Positions 9,431 through 18,665 of a stretch of DNA of 64,000 bases are shown here, one piece after another. Position numbers and translations under genes: made by a program. Position 1 is the stretch's first letter, and each line of letters starts with the position of its first letter. Source of the DNA: Chitinophaga nivalis. GTDB lineage: Bacteria; Bacteroidota; Bacteroidia; Chitinophagales; Chitinophagaceae. The stretch spans positions 1,346,301 through 1,410,300 of the forward strand of contig NZ_JAPDNR010000001.1 of assembly GCF_025989125.1 (NCBI RefSeq), written 5' to 3'. Under the pieces are notes generated by a model, which saw nothing but the letters and a program-made list of their open reading frames with translations, did no database searches and was not told where the DNA came from.

Positions 9431-10774
9431 ATGAGATTGCTACAATTATTTTTACTGGCAGGTATCGTAGGCCTGGTAGCTTCCTGTAAAAAAGATCAGG
9501 GTGCTGATGTACAGCCGGTATCATTACAGGTACAGGTACAATATGATGCAGAAACGCAGCCTTATGGTTTTGAAGTAGCCAATGCAAAGGTGAAGATTGT
9601 AAATGTAAGTAACCGGGAAGAATATACCGGCGTTGCCAATGCGGCCGGGGTAGTTGTTTTTAACAGCTTGTATCCGGGCTCCTATGATATTGTGGCTACG
9701 CAGGAAATAGCTGCTGCGGTTTATAAAGAAAAAACCGGTATCGCTGTAGAAAACAGTGTAACCTTTAACGTGAGTCTGACCAGTCAGCGGCTGGTTGCGG
9801 ATCTGAAAGTAGATCTGCAGCTGAAAGCAGCCCGTGTAGGGGATTGGATGATTAAACAGGTGTATTATGCCGGCTCTGATACCAAAAAAGGTGCAGTACA
9901 GCGGGATCAGTTCATTGAGCTGTATAACAATTCCAATAAAGTATTATATGCAGATAGTCTGTATTTTGGCCTGGTGGAAGGGGTGAACACTCCCCTGGCG
10001 ACGCTGGATCAAACCAAAGGTTTCTATCTGCCTTCCGGTCAGTGGAACTGGCTGAAGTCTATTGGGATGAGTGATGCCGGTGCCAATACCAATTATGTAT
10101 ACATGGCTTCTGTGTATCGGGTGCCCAGCAATGCTGCTGGTAACCGTTTCCCGGTGCAGCCGGGTGCCAGCTTTATCATTGCGCAAACAGCCCTGAACCA
10201 TAAAACACCTTTTGTAGATATCAACGGCAAACCTTACAGTGTACAGGATCCTTCCCTGACGGTAGACCTGAGCCAGGCAGACCTGGAAATTTACCTGGGT
10301 AATCAGCCGGGTATCAATCCGCTGGCTACCGACCTGGATATGCCGGCGCCTAATGCGGATGTGATAGACCGGGGTGGTCACCGTGATTTTGTGATCGACA
10401 ACAATGGCCGCGATGGCGTGGTGATTTTCAGAACGGCAGAAACTCATGTTAGCTGGAAAAAATACCCTTCCCCGGACGAGAAAACAGTAACGGCCGAAAC
10501 CCGTAAATTCAATCAGATTCCGGTTTCCTGGGTGATTGACGGGATTGGATTGCAGCAAGCGGTACCCAGCAAAAAAATGCCTAAACGTATGATCGATGCC
10601 GTAGACGCCAGCGAGACCTTTGTACCTGCCGGTAGTTATTCTTCCCAGTCGCTCATCCGCAAAACAGCGAAGGTGGTGAATGGCCGCAGAACGCTGCAGG
10701 ATACCAACAACTCCGCCAATGATTTCGGATTTCTGGATAGAGCGGATGCCTCCAAAAAAGCATTTAAAGATTAG
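9431..10774 (+). CDS. DUF4876 family surface lipoprotein
   Basis: 447-residue lipoprotein: short signal with lipobox LVASC, lipidated Cys at residue 19, then KK. An N-terminal Ig-like/carboxypeptidase-regulatory-like region (about 30-115) is followed by a segment beginning RDQFIELYNNSNKVLYADSL that resembles a lamin-tail-type beta sandwich. The whole matches the DUF4876 family, whose function is not established. Its position, 23 bases after a TonB receptor and 9 before an outer-membrane barrel, suggests that it is a surface-exposed ligand-binding partner of the receptor, analogous in placement (not in sequence) to SusD. Confidence 0.75.
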   Translation: MRLLQLFLLAGIVGLVASCKKDQGADVQPVSLQVQVQYDAETQPYGFEVANAKVKIVNVSNREEYTGVANAAGVVVFNSLYPGSYDIVATQEIAAAVYKEKTGIAVENSVTFNVSLTSQRLVADLKVDLQLKAARVGDWMIKQVYYAGSDTKKGAVQRDQFIELYNNSNKVLYADSLYFGLVEGVNTPLATLDQTKGFYLPSGQWNWLKSIGMSDAGANTNYVYMASVYRVPSNAAGNRFPVQPGASFIIAQTALNHKTPFVDINGKPYSVQDPSLTVDLSQADLEIYLGNQPGINPLATDLDMPAPNADVIDRGGHRDFVIDNNGRDGVVIFRTAETHVSWKKYPSPDEKTVTAETRKFNQIPVSWVIDGIGLQQAVPSKKMPKRMIDAVDASETFVPAGSYSSQSLIRKTAKVVNGRRTLQDTNNSANDFGFLDRADASKKAFKD

Positions 10775-10783
10775 TGAAAGCGC

Positions 10784-12340
10784 ATGAATAGTGTGATCAG
10801 GAAAATATTAGTATTGTTATTACTGGCGCCGGCAGCAGTTTCCGCTCAAAACGGGGATGCTGCCGATTCCCTGTTTTTATACCGGCAGTCTGTCCGGCAA
10901 CTGGATTTTATTTCAGGGAATATGACGCAACTAACGGCGTCGGATATACGTCAGGCAGCAGAAATAGGTTTACGGGTAGAAAATATCAGTGGAGGCTTAC
11001 GTCCCGTACAGGTGGCCCAAACGACCACAATTGCCTCGTTGTATACGCAGGGAGTACGTACCCTCGGCCGTTTCCGGCTGCAGGGTAATTTTGCTTTCAG
11101 CCGCAACTGGGAAGATAGCCTGCAATGGAATATGCGGGGAGACGGAATAGATGATGGCACACCGTATTATTATGCCACCCCTAAAGCAGGCGTATTTGAA
11201 CGTGCCAACTATAATATTGGCGGTATCGTAGCGTATAGCCTTATCCGTGAGAAGCTGTATATAGGTACCGACCTGAATTATTATTATAATACGGCCACCG
11301 GATCAGTAGATCCGCGGCCTGCAGTCAATGAGTTCCGGTTACAGGCCCGCCCGGGTATTACCTGGCGCAGCGCCCGTCATACGGTAGGTGTAGCTGCATT
11401 AATAGGTTATGGCGACGAACGCACGCAAGTGGCCTACAAAAATGGCATGTTTGAAACAGGATCCTTTTATCCGGATCGTATTAATTACATGGTACAGGGA
11501 TATGCCGGTATCCAGCAAATGAAAGAAGCTTTCAAAAGAGAAAAGGAATATTCCGGTATTGGCGGCTATTATGCCGGGCAGTGGAAAGATTGGACGATAA
11601 AAGCGAACCTCGATTATACTGTTACGCATATCACTAACCTGTTTAACCGGCCGGGCTCCGCAACCGATACCCTTTTTGCTACTTATCAGCAAGATAAAAC
11701 CGTTTTTTCCCTGTTGCTGCAACAACAAAAAAGGAACAGTTCCCGGCAGGTATATGCCGGTATGACACAGGATAATGGTAAAGACCGTAATACCACGTTG
11801 AATGGTAGCAGCTACCGGTTTCATCACCGGAATGTATATGCCGGTTATGAACACCTGTGGCGAAAAGAAAGCCGTTGGCAACCGGAGCTGGGCTTCCTGC
11901 TGACGTATGATAATACACAGCGTAAAGATGTAACCAGATCGCATATCACGAACTATAGCTACGTGTTGCCGCAATTACATGCGGGGGTATATACCCATAA
12001 CAGGTATCACGACCGCTTTGCAGTACATATCTGGCCATCGGTACAATTGCCGTTAGACAATAAGTTAACCGCACCGGACCCGACATTGGAATCGTCCCCG
12101 AGGCCATTTACACAGGGCGTAGTGTATCCTGATTATTATTATGCCGGTAGTACGCTGGCAGCAGTGCGGGCTAATTTTACCTATATTACCGGCAGGTTGC
12201 TGAAGCAGTTTAATACCGGTGTTACAGCGGGTGTACAGTATACCAAAGCGCTGCAGGTGCCCGATCATCCTTTGATGAATGACCGGTTGGTGAATGGCCA
12301 TCGTTTGGGAGTTTCGTGTAGTTTTAATCTCTATTTCTGA
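10784..12340 (+). CDS. DUF6850 family outer-membrane beta-barrel protein
   Basis: 518-residue protein with a signal peptide (cleavage after about residue 22, VSAQN) and amphipathic strands throughout, ending with Phe (FNLYF), as expected of an outer-membrane barrel. From memory it corresponds to the DUF6850 family; the function is unknown. It sits between the DUF4876 lipoprotein (9 bases upstream) and the cytochrome c peroxidase (4 bases downstream), clearly the same operon. It could form a porin for a product or electron-transfer partner; this is inference only. Confidence 0.7.
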   Translation: MNSVIRKILVLLLLAPAAVSAQNGDAADSLFLYRQSVRQLDFISGNMTQLTASDIRQAAEIGLRVENISGGLRPVQVAQTTTIASLYTQGVRTLGRFRLQGNFAFSRNWEDSLQWNMRGDGIDDGTPYYYATPKAGVFERANYNIGGIVAYSLIREKLYIGTDLNYYYNTATGSVDPRPAVNEFRLQARPGITWRSARHTVGVAALIGYGDERTQVAYKNGMFETGSFYPDRINYMVQGYAGIQQMKEAFKREKEYSGIGGYYAGQWKDWTIKANLDYTVTHITNLFNRPGSATDTLFATYQQDKTVFSLLLQQQKRNSSRQVYAGMTQDNGKDRNTTLNGSSYRFHHRNVYAGYEHLWRKESRWQPELGFLLTYDNTQRKDVTRSHITNYSYVLPQLHAGVYTHNRYHDRFAVHIWPSVQLPLDNKLTAPDPTLESSPRPFTQGVVYPDYYYAGSTLAAVRANFTYITGRLLKQFNTGVTAGVQYTKALQVPDHPLMNDRLVNGHRLGVSCSFNLYF

Positions 12341-12344
12341 TAAT

Positions 12345-13481
12345 ATGAAGCATGTGGGAAAAGCAGTTGCCGTGGTGTCGGCAGCGGTGATTATATTTTC
12401 ATTTAAGGAAACGCCCGCAGGCAGTTCCGGTAGCTACCTGGATTCCCTGCGTACGTTCTATGAAAGACCGGTAGGAGAATGGCCCAAACCAACCATTGAT
12501 AACGGTGTCGCCTATACGGAAATGGGCATCCTGCCGGACGCGCCTGTTTCAGAAAATAATGATTCCCTGAAAGGTGTGGTACAGCTGGGAAAGACATTGT
12601 TTTTTGATCCGCGTTTATCCGGCTCCAACCAGATTTCCTGTTCCAGCTGTCACGCGCCGGATATGCACTGGACAGATGGCCGGAGAGTATCCATCGGGCA
12701 CGACCATGCTTCCAATACCCGCAACGCCCCTACCCTGAATAATGTGTGGGTATTCAAAAAACTTTTCTGGGATGGCCGTGCGGCCAGTTTGGAAGAACAG
12801 GCATTAGGACCTATTGGTTCTATGATAGAAATGCACCAGGAAATTGCTACCCTGCCGGCAGAATTGAAGGAAATAAAAGGGTATGCCGTATTGTTCAAAA
12901 AAGCTTTTGGTGATCCGCAGATATCGCAGGAGAGAATAACCCGGGCATTGGCTGTGTATCAGCAAACCCTGGTAAGCCGGAAAAGTGATTTTGATTATTT
13001 CCTGGCGGGAGATAAAAAACGCCTGAATGATCAGCAGATACTGGGATTACATGTTTTCCGGACCAAGGCGCGTTGCATGAATTGCCATTATGGACCGTTG
13101 TTTACAGATGGTGATTTTCACAACCTGGGACTTACCTATTATGGCCGGAAGTATGAAGATCTGGGGATGTATAATATCACCAAAAGAGCGGCGGATGTAG
13201 GCAAGTTCAAGACGCCGGGTTTACGGGATGTTATGCGTACCCGCCCCTGGTTTCACAATGGTTTGTTTGATAATATGGAAGGGGTATTGAATTTATACAA
13301 TGCCGGTATGGCGCAGCCCAAACCCCGGCCGGGTCAGGAGCAGGATACCTTGTTCCCGAAAACGGATCCATTGATAAAAAAACTGGGCCTGAATAAAGAA
13401 GAGCGGGATGCGGTCATTGCTTTTCTGGAGTCTATTACTACTTCGCCATGGCGGGTCACAGCGCCTCCTATGCCGCAATAG
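12345..13481 (+). CDS. Di-haem cytochrome c peroxidase (CcpA/MauG family)
   Basis: 378 residues from ATG 12345; an upstream in-frame ATG at 12294 would add 17 residues inside the preceding gene and weaken the signal sequence, so it is not chosen. Two c-type haem sites are visible: C99-S-S-C102-H103 and C244-M-N-C247-H248. After an N-terminal export signal the protein follows the CCP_MauG layout: first haem domain, a long helical linker with GPIGSMIEMHQEIATLP, then the second haem domain. It is periplasmic and would reduce H2O2, or oxidise a substrate as MauG does. As last gene of the TonB-DUF4876-DUF6850 operon it suggests that the transported compound is handled oxidatively. Confidence 0.9.
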   Translation: MKHVGKAVAVVSAAVIIFSFKETPAGSSGSYLDSLRTFYERPVGEWPKPTIDNGVAYTEMGILPDAPVSENNDSLKGVVQLGKTLFFDPRLSGSNQISCSSCHAPDMHWTDGRRVSIGHDHASNTRNAPTLNNVWVFKKLFWDGRAASLEEQALGPIGSMIEMHQEIATLPAELKEIKGYAVLFKKAFGDPQISQERITRALAVYQQTLVSRKSDFDYFLAGDKKRLNDQQILGLHVFRTKARCMNCHYGPLFTDGDFHNLGLTYYGRKYEDLGMYNITKRAADVGKFKTPGLRDVMRTRPWFHNGLFDNMEGVLNLYNAGMAQPKPRPGQEQDTLFPKTDPLIKKLGLNKEERDAVIAFLESITTSPWRVTAPPMPQ

Positions 13482-13483
13482 GT

Positions 13484-13993
13484 TTAGTATTGTTTTCTGG
13501 TATCAGTGCCGGGGCTCATCCCTGGCCTGATCCGGTTGAGCCGTTGATTTCTGAGATGGTTTAGCATGATACTGCGGAATTCCCGTTCGCTTTTAAATAC
13601 CATACCTGCTTTTCTGCCAGGTAGTACCCGTTGAAATTCGCTGGTGTAGCGGGAGCGGATATCCAGCATTTTCTTCTCGTAGTCGAGTTCCTTATCCATA
13701 TTGGTCCGGGCAATATTGTCTGCATCCGGCCCGGAAATTTTTTCCTGTTGTTTTCGCTGGTGCCGTTCTGCGATCAGGAGTTCTACTTCACGGGTATAAT
13801 TATCGTATACCGGCCAGAATTTTTGGGCTTCCTCTGCAGTGAGGTCCAGCTTCTGCGCCAGATATTTGATCTGAATGGCTTTAATTTTTTCTTTTGCTTC
13901 ATCGGCAGCCACTGTTTGTTGTTGTGCGCTGCTGGTACGTGAGGCAGTACACAAAACTAACAAGGCAATCCATATAATGCGATAACGTTTCAT
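13484..13993 (-). CDS. Small periplasmic protein of unknown function (CpxP/Spy-like character)
   Basis: 169 residues with a signal peptide (to about residue 23, TSSAQ), then a helical, charged region beginning IKYLAQKLDLTAEEAQKFWP. Helical proteins with an LTxEEAxxFWP-type segment often follow ECF sigma/anti-sigma pairs in Bacteroidota and resemble CpxP/Spy or zinc-resistance sensors. No catalytic motif is present. It lies 6 bases behind the probable anti-sigma gene and is third in that operon, so a role in sensing envelope stress is likely but unproven. Its stop is only two bases from the stop of the convergent peroxidase gene. Confidence 0.65.
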   Translation of the reverse strand: MKRYRIIWIALLVLCTASRTSSAQQQTVAADEAKEKIKAIQIKYLAQKLDLTAEEAQKFWPVYDNYTREVELLIAERHQRKQQEKISGPDADNIARTNMDKELDYEKKMLDIRSRYTSEFQRVLPGRKAGMVFKSEREFRSIMLNHLRNQRLNRIRPGMSPGTDTRKQY

Positions 13994-13999
13994 CTATGA

Positions 14000-14716
14000 T
14001 TACTGATGAGGTAACACCTCTTTTGGTAAATCGGATTGTTGCAGGTATGTTTCTATAGCTTCCAGCGGCACATCTTCATGCAGTGGATGAGACAATAATG
14101 GAGCTATACCAGTATTTGCTATTGTAGTAAAAATAGCTTCATTATCAAAAGCGTCTGTATGCGTTTGCAGGTAATTAACGATTTCCTGGTCACTGACTGT
14201 TTCGAGCTGTTTTTCAATACTGTTGGTGTGCTCATGTTCCAGAAACAGGAGTGTACTGGTACCTGCAAATATGCTTAAACAGGCTGCTGCTGCCCATTTT
14301 ATCCAGCCATTCCGTTTCCGGTGGTGTACCCGGAGTGTGGGTGAGGCTGCATGGAGTGGAACCGGTAATGTCTCAAAATATCCTTCCGGTATGGAAAAAG
14401 GTGTCTGGCGTGATAAGGTAGCCAGGAAAGGTGATAGTTCGGTCAGTTCTGCTGCTGGTGTTGCTTCCAGTGTACGAACGCGTTGCAGTACTGTTGCCGG
14501 TAAAGCATCAAAGTAACCGGCAGGTGTGGTAAACAGCTGTGGCGTGACAGGAGGTAATGCAGATGCCGGGCTTTCCTGAGAACGGATTTGTGTGATAACC
14601 GTTTCAGGGAAATGCTCAAAATAGCCCACCGGCGCAGTATATGGAGTATATGCTGGCCAATGTACATCCGGTATTATCCGGCGCAATTCATTTGCTATGT
14701 CCTCTCGTTTGTTCAT
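14000..14716 (-). CDS. Probable membrane-bound anti-sigma factor with three GYFE/LP repeats
   Basis: 238 residues with one membrane helix at about 138-157 (WIKWAAAACLSIFAGTSTLL), which divides a cytoplasmic N-terminal half from a periplasmic C-terminal part. The N-terminal half has three copies of a short motif: VGYFEHFPETVITQIR, AGYFDALPATVLQRVR and EGYFETLP. The gene lies 106 bases downstream of an ECF sigma gene and shows the expected anti-sigma topology, but no classical zinc-binding anti-sigma motif is visible. Regulation of the sigma factor is inferred from position. Confidence 0.6.
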   Translation of the reverse strand: MNKREDIANELRRIIPDVHWPAYTPYTAPVGYFEHFPETVITQIRSQESPASALPPVTPQLFTTPAGYFDALPATVLQRVRTLEATPAAELTELSPFLATLSRQTPFSIPEGYFETLPVPLHAASPTLRVHHRKRNGWIKWAAAACLSIFAGTSTLLFLEHEHTNSIEKQLETVSDQEIVNYLQTHTDAFDNEAIFTTIANTGIAPLLSHPLHEDVPLEAIETYLQQSDLPKEVLPHQ

Positions 14717-14822
14717 ACACTGTTTTTTAGACAGTAACAGGATTTAATAGTTTAATGAGATTTTAATCTTTTAATAAAAATCTTTAAAAACAGATTAAAA
14801 TGATCAGCTATTAACACGTGGT

Positions 14823-15374
14823 TTAGCTATTACGGATAAATTCTTCTATTTTTTTTACAGCGTGATGATAGGATGCTTTAAGTGCTCCTTCTGAGGTATC
14901 CAGTACCCGGCTCATTTCTTCGTATGGCATTTCATCGTAATAACGAAGGTTAAAAACGATGCGTTGTTTATCCGGTAATGCCAGGATGGCCTGTTGTAAT
15001 TTCCATTCCAGTTTATTCGCATCGAATAAAGCATCTGCCTTTAATTTATTATTGAGACCTGACGCTACATCAGAGAGGGAGACTGCCTGCTTCCGTTTTT
15101 GTTGTTCCAGGAATGTCAGGCATTCGTTGGTAGCTATTTTATACAGCCAGGTAAAGAGTTGGGCATCTTCCCGAAAATTTTCCAGGTTTTTCCACACTTT
15201 GATGAATACGTTCTGGAGTACATCATTGGCATCTTCATGGTCAATTACCAACCTGCGGATGTGCCAGTACAGGCGTTCCTGGTACTTTCGGATAATCAAT
15301 GTAAATCCCTTTTCCCTGGTCTCCGGGAGATGAAATAATGCCAGTAAAGCTTTATCGTCCTGTGAAACGGCCAT
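14823..15374 (-). CDS. ECF RNA polymerase sigma factor
   Basis: 183-residue sigma-70 family protein with region 2 (HEDANDVLQNVFIKVWKNLE and FTWLYKIATNECLTFLEQQK) and region 4 (LPDKQRIVFNLRYYDEMPYE, then MSRVLDTSEGALKASYHHAV). This is the usual length for ECF factors. It heads a minus-strand unit with the probable anti-sigma factor and the small periplasmic protein, so it most likely responds to an envelope signal. No promoter of the TAnnTTTG type is evident upstream, which would fit autoregulation through its own promoter class. Confidence 0.9.
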   Translation of the reverse strand: MAVSQDDKALLALFHLPETREKGFTLIIRKYQERLYWHIRRLVIDHEDANDVLQNVFIKVWKNLENFREDAQLFTWLYKIATNECLTFLEQQKRKQAVSLSDVASGLNNKLKADALFDANKLEWKLQQAILALPDKQRIVFNLRYYDEMPYEEMSRVLDTSEGALKASYHHAVKKIEEFIRNS

Positions 15375-15491
15375 AGGTTAAATGGTTCTTGACAGGTTTT
15401 TATGGAAATGAAATTAGGTAAAAACCCCCTGTTATGACTGCTTGTTTGGGAGAAGGTTTAATGGGGAGACAGATAGGGAGTGGGAGAGCAA

Positions 15492-15542
15492 CATGGAAGC
15501 GAACGGACCGGCCGTTACGGGGCAGATGGTTTCGCTTCCATG
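15492..15542 (-). terminator. Strong hairpin downstream of the transketolase gene
   Basis: CATGGAAGCGAA (15492-15503) pairs perfectly with TTCGCTTCCATG (15531-15542). It starts 22 bases after the transketolase stop on the minus strand. There is no T-tract. The GGAAGCGAA arm is shared with a hairpin at 46261-46306. The remaining intergenic sequence (15375-15563) holds nothing else I recognise. Confidence 0.45.
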
Positions 15543-15563
15543 GCTTTATGGGTAAAGTGATGA

Positions 15564-16529
15564 TCAGGCTTTCTTTTTGCGCTGAATGGCTTTCTCTGCT
15601 GCTGCTACGATATGATCTGTATCAAGACCGTATTTTTTCAGCAGTTCTTTGGGTGTACCACTTTCACCGAAGGTATCATTGGTACCTACATATTCAATAG
15701 GCACGGGTACGTGACGGGCTGCTACCTGTGCGATGCTGTCGCCCAGGCCACCCAGTACGTTATGTTCTTCAGCAGTCACAGCACAACCGGTTTTGGTCAG
15801 GGAAGCAATTACTGCTGCTTCGTCCAGTGGTTTAATGGTGTGTATGTTGATGATTTCAACGCTGTAGCCTCTTTCTTCCAGTACTTTACCGGCTTCAATG
15901 GCAATCCACACGAGGTGACCACAGGCAAACAGGGTGATGTCAGTACCTTCATGAAGGATCTGTGCTTTACCCAGTTCGAATTTTTGGTCTTCCGGTGTGA
16001 AATTAGGCCATTTCGGACGGCCGAAGCGGAGGTATACCGGGCCTTCATGGTCTGCAATAGCAATGGTGGCAGCTTTGGTCTGGTTAAAGTCGCAAGGAAC
16101 TACCACTGCCATGCCAGGCAGCATTTTCATCATACCGATATCTTCCAGTATCTGGTGAGTAGCGCCATCTTCACCCAGGGTCAGACCTGCGTGGGAAGCG
16201 CATATTTTCACATTCTTATTGGAGTAGGCAATAGACTGACGGATCTGGTCATATACCCTTCCGGTAGAAAAGTTGGCGAAAGTAGTGGTGTACGGAATTT
16301 TACCGCCGATGGTTAAACCGGCTGCAACCCCCATCATATTAGCTTCAGCAATACCTACCTGTACAAAACGGTCCGGAAACTCTTTAATAAAAGCCTGCAG
16401 TTTCATAGAACCCAGCAAATCTGCTGTGAGTGCTACTACATTAGGATTTCTACGGCCAGCTTCCAATATGCCCTCTCCAAACCCTGCACGGGTTTCTTTT
16501 TCATTGAGTGGTTGAATATCTTTTACCAT
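15564..16529 (-). CDS. Transketolase, C-terminal half (pyrimidine-binding and C-terminal domains)
   Basis: 321-residue 'transketolase family protein' that corresponds to the second half of a classical transketolase. It has the pyrimidine-binding domain with the catalytic Glu region [14 protein letters not shown] and the segment [15 protein letters not shown], followed by the C-terminal domain with [11 protein letters not shown]. The TPP pyrophosphate-binding half is missing. Split transketolases are normally encoded by two adjacent genes, but the neighbour here is galE, so the partner must be elsewhere. Role: pentose phosphate pathway, if a partner subunit exists. The E1-beta-like fold is also seen in 2-oxoacid dehydrogenases and DXS, but similarity to transketolase is closest. 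Confidence 0.85.
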   Translation of the reverse strand: MVKDIQPLNEKETRAGFGEGILEAGRRNPNVVALTADLLGSMKLQAFIKEFPDRFVQVGIAEANMMGVAAGLTIGGKIPYTTTFANFSTGRVYDQIRQSIAYSNKNVKICASHAGLTLGEDGATHQILEDIGMMKMLPGMAVVVPCDFNQTKAATIAIADHEGPVYLRFGRPKWPNFTPEDQKFELGKAQILHEGTDITLFACGHLVWIAIEAGKVLEERGYSVEIINIHTIKPLDEAAVIASLTKTGCAVTAEEHNVLGGLGDSIAQVAARHVPVPIEYVGTNDTFGESGTPKELLKKYGLDTDHIVAAAEKAIQRKKKA

Positions 16530-16580
16530 AGTGGTTAATTTAAAATTGAAGCGTAAAAGTAACTATTTAAAGTGACGATT

Positions 16581-17609
16581 CTAGTTGCTCAGTACCTTAT
16601 TACGAAGGCTCACCTCCCACTGCCACGCCGTGCGCATACAATCTTCAATACCGATTTGAGGCTCCCATCCCAGTTTTTCTTTGGCGCGGGTGTTATTGGC
16701 ATAAATAGCAATCACGTCACCGTCGCGGCGTGGCCCTAAGGTATAGTTTACTTTTACACCGGATATTTTTTCAAATGCCTTAATCGCTTCCAGCACGGTT
16801 ACGCCGTTACCGGTGCCCAGATTGAATACTTCGCAGTTCTGGTCATTGCGGTTTTCTATCAGGTATTGTAAAGCTTTGGTATGTGCATTGGCGATATCGG
16901 TTACATGGATGTAATCGCGTACGCAGGAACCATCACGGGTATCATAATCGGCCCCGAAAACGGTCAGTGAAGGAATTTTTCCGATTGCAGTCTGCGTGAT
17001 CACCGGTACCAGGTTATCTGGTCGGCCCAGTGGCAGTTCTCCAATCAGTGCGGAAGGGTGTGCGCCTACCGGGTTGAAGTAACGCAGCAGTATGGATTGG
17101 GTATCGTTTACCCTGCTGTAATCTTCAATAATCTGCTCGCCCATTTGTTTGGTGCGGGCATACGGTGACTGGGCTTCGCCCAGCGGTGTTTCTTCCACTA
17201 CCGGTAAGGCTTTGGTATTACCATATACAGAGCAGGAAGAAGAGAATACAAAGTTGGGAACATTAAATTCTTTGATGCATTTCAGCACATTGATCAATGA
17301 TGTCAGGTTGTTGTGAAAATACATCAGTGGATCAGCTACTGATTCGGGAACGGTTTTCAGTGCAGCGAAGTGGATAACTCCCACAATGTCCCTGTTTTCA
17401 TGAAAAACCGCATGGGTATCTTCCAGGTTACAAAGGTCTACTTTGTAATTACGGATCTTTTTCCCGGTTATCTTTTCAACACCATCCAATAGCTGAGTGC
17501 TGCTTCTGATGTTGCTGTCAACAGACACGACATCAAAGCCATGATTGATTAGATCTACAATAGTATGCGCGCCAATATAGCCACAACCACCGGTAACAAG
17601 AACCTTCAT
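16581..17609 (-). CDS. galE: UDP-glucose 4-epimerase
   Basis: 342-residue short-chain dehydrogenase/reductase with the NAD-binding motif GGCGYIGAHT (residues 7-16), the catalytic Y150-x-x-x-K154 in SPYARTKQMGE, preceded by FSSSCSVYG, and the GalE signatures VRDYIHVTDIANAH and FNLGTGNGVTVLE. It interconverts UDP-glucose and UDP-galactose for exopolysaccharide or LPS precursors. It precedes the transketolase gene by 51 bases on the same strand and follows rfbA by 29 bases, so these three genes could be co-transcribed. Confidence 0.94.
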   Translation of the reverse strand: MKVLVTGGCGYIGAHTIVDLINHGFDVVSVDSNIRSSTQLLDGVEKITGKKIRNYKVDLCNLEDTHAVFHENRDIVGVIHFAALKTVPESVADPLMYFHNNLTSLINVLKCIKEFNVPNFVFSSSCSVYGNTKALPVVEETPLGEAQSPYARTKQMGEQIIEDYSRVNDTQSILLRYFNPVGAHPSALIGELPLGRPDNLVPVITQTAIGKIPSLTVFGADYDTRDGSCVRDYIHVTDIANAHTKALQYLIENRNDQNCEVFNLGTGNGVTVLEAIKAFEKISGVKVNYTLGPRRDGDVIAIYANNTRAKEKLGWEPQIGIEDCMRTAWQWEVSLRNKVLSN

Positions 17610-17638
17610 GATATTTCAGATTTACGATTTTTTATATG

Positions 17639-18511
17639 TCAGATCAATTTTTGCTGCAGCACAGTTTCCAGATAGTCTCCGTAGCCGCTTTTCAGCAAAG
17701 GTTTGGCTAATTCTTTCAGTTGTGCGGCACTGATAAATTTCTTACGGTATGCTATTTCCTCGATACAAGCCACTTTGATACCCTGTCGTTGTTCGATGAC
17801 CTGTACAAACTGCGATGCCTGCATCAGGGAGTCGAATGTGCCGGTATCCAGCCATGCTGTTCCGCGTGGTAAGATAGAAACTTTTAATTTTCCGCGGCGC
17901 AAATATTCTTTGTTTACGTCGGTGATTTCATATTCACCGCGTGGGCTGGGTTCCAGATTTTTGGCGATTTCCACCACGCTGTTGTCGTAGAAATACAAGC
18001 CTGGTACCGCAAAGTTGGATTTAGGCTGTGTGGGTTTCTCTTCAATTGAAAGCACGGTATTATCGTCTGCAAACTCCACTACTCCATATCTTTCCGGGTC
18101 GGATACCTGGTAGGCATATACGATACCGCCATCAGGTGCGGTATTGTTGGCCAGCTGGGTCCCTAAACCGGCACCGTAAAATATATTATCTCCCAGCACC
18201 AGGGCTACACTATCTTTTCCTATGAATTTTTCACCAATCACAAAAGCCTGTGCCAGCCCGTTGGGCAGTGGTTGTTCCGCATAGCTGAGTTGCAGGCCTA
18301 ATTGGCTGCCATCTCCAAACAGTCGTTGAAAAGCAGGCAGGTCATGTGGCGTGGAAATGATCAGGATCTCTCTTATCCCTGCCAGCATCAGCGTAGACAG
18401 CGGATAATAGATCATGGGCTTATCATACACCGGCATGATTTGTTTGCTGATCGCATACGTAATGGGGTGTAATCGGGTGCCGGAGCCACCGGCGAGGATA
18501 ATTCCTTTCAT
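17639..18511 (-). CDS. rfbA: Glucose-1-phosphate thymidylyltransferase
   Basis: Nucleotidyltransferase that makes dTDP-glucose, the first step of dTDP-rhamnose synthesis. From ATG 18511 it has 290 residues, the normal RmlA length, and begins directly with [20 protein letters not shown], including the G-G-S-G-T-R-L nucleotide-binding loop. Further signatures are [20 protein letters not shown] and [11 protein letters not shown] longer frame back to 18580 is rejected, because a perfect -7 element sits at 18574-18567 and places the transcription start downstream of that codon. The remaining rml genes are not in this window. Confidence 0.94.
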   Translation of the reverse strand: MKGIILAGGSGTRLHPITYAISKQIMPVYDKPMIYYPLSTLMLAGIREILIISTPHDLPAFQRLFGDGSQLGLQLSYAEQPLPNGLAQAFVIGEKFIGKDSVALVLGDNIFYGAGLGTQLANNTAPDGGIVYAYQVSDPERYGVVEFADDNTVLSIEEKPTQPKSNFAVPGLYFYDNSVVEIAKNLEPSPRGEYEITDVNKEYLRRGKLKVSILPRGTAWLDTGTFDSLMQASQFVQVIEQRQGIKVACIEEIAYRKKFISAAQLKELAKPLLKSGYGDYLETVLQQKLI

Positions 18512-18566
18512 TTTTCCTGTGATCACTTTTAATAGGTCACCAATTTGTTTTTCAATATAAACCGCA

Positions 18567-18574
18567 CAAAAATA
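18567..18574 (-). promoter_or_regulatory. -7 promoter element of rfbA-galE
   Basis: On the minus strand the sequence is TATTTTTG, a perfect TAnnTTTG, giving a leader of about 50 bases to the rfbA ATG at 18511. It supports the shorter rfbA start. Confidence 0.55.
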
Positions 18575-18604
18575 GGGCATCTGGGATAGCGGCCCTATTT
18601 TTTA

Positions 18605-18638
18605 TAAAAAAAAAGCTCCCCGTGTAGCACGGAGAGCT
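18605..18638 (-). terminator. Intrinsic terminator of the DUF47-PiT operon
   Basis: Stem of 11 pairs with one mismatch (18614-18624 with 18628-18638, loop TAG), followed on the minus strand by a run of eight T (18613-18606). It lies 28 bases after the PiT stop and separates that operon from rfbA. Confidence 0.8.
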
Positions 18639-18665
18639 GTTAAATGATGTCAGTATATCTTATTA

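Noticed and set aside
12294..12344. Upstream in-frame ATG for the cytochrome c peroxidase
   Set aside because: It lies within the preceding barrel gene and adds residues before the natural export signal; ATG 12345 is four bases after the previous stop and fits better.
15434..15700. 88-codon plus-strand frame at the end of the transketolase gene
   Set aside because: It is largely antisense to the transketolase gene, its first part spans the hairpin at 15492-15542, and its composition (Trp/Arg-rich) is not protein-like.
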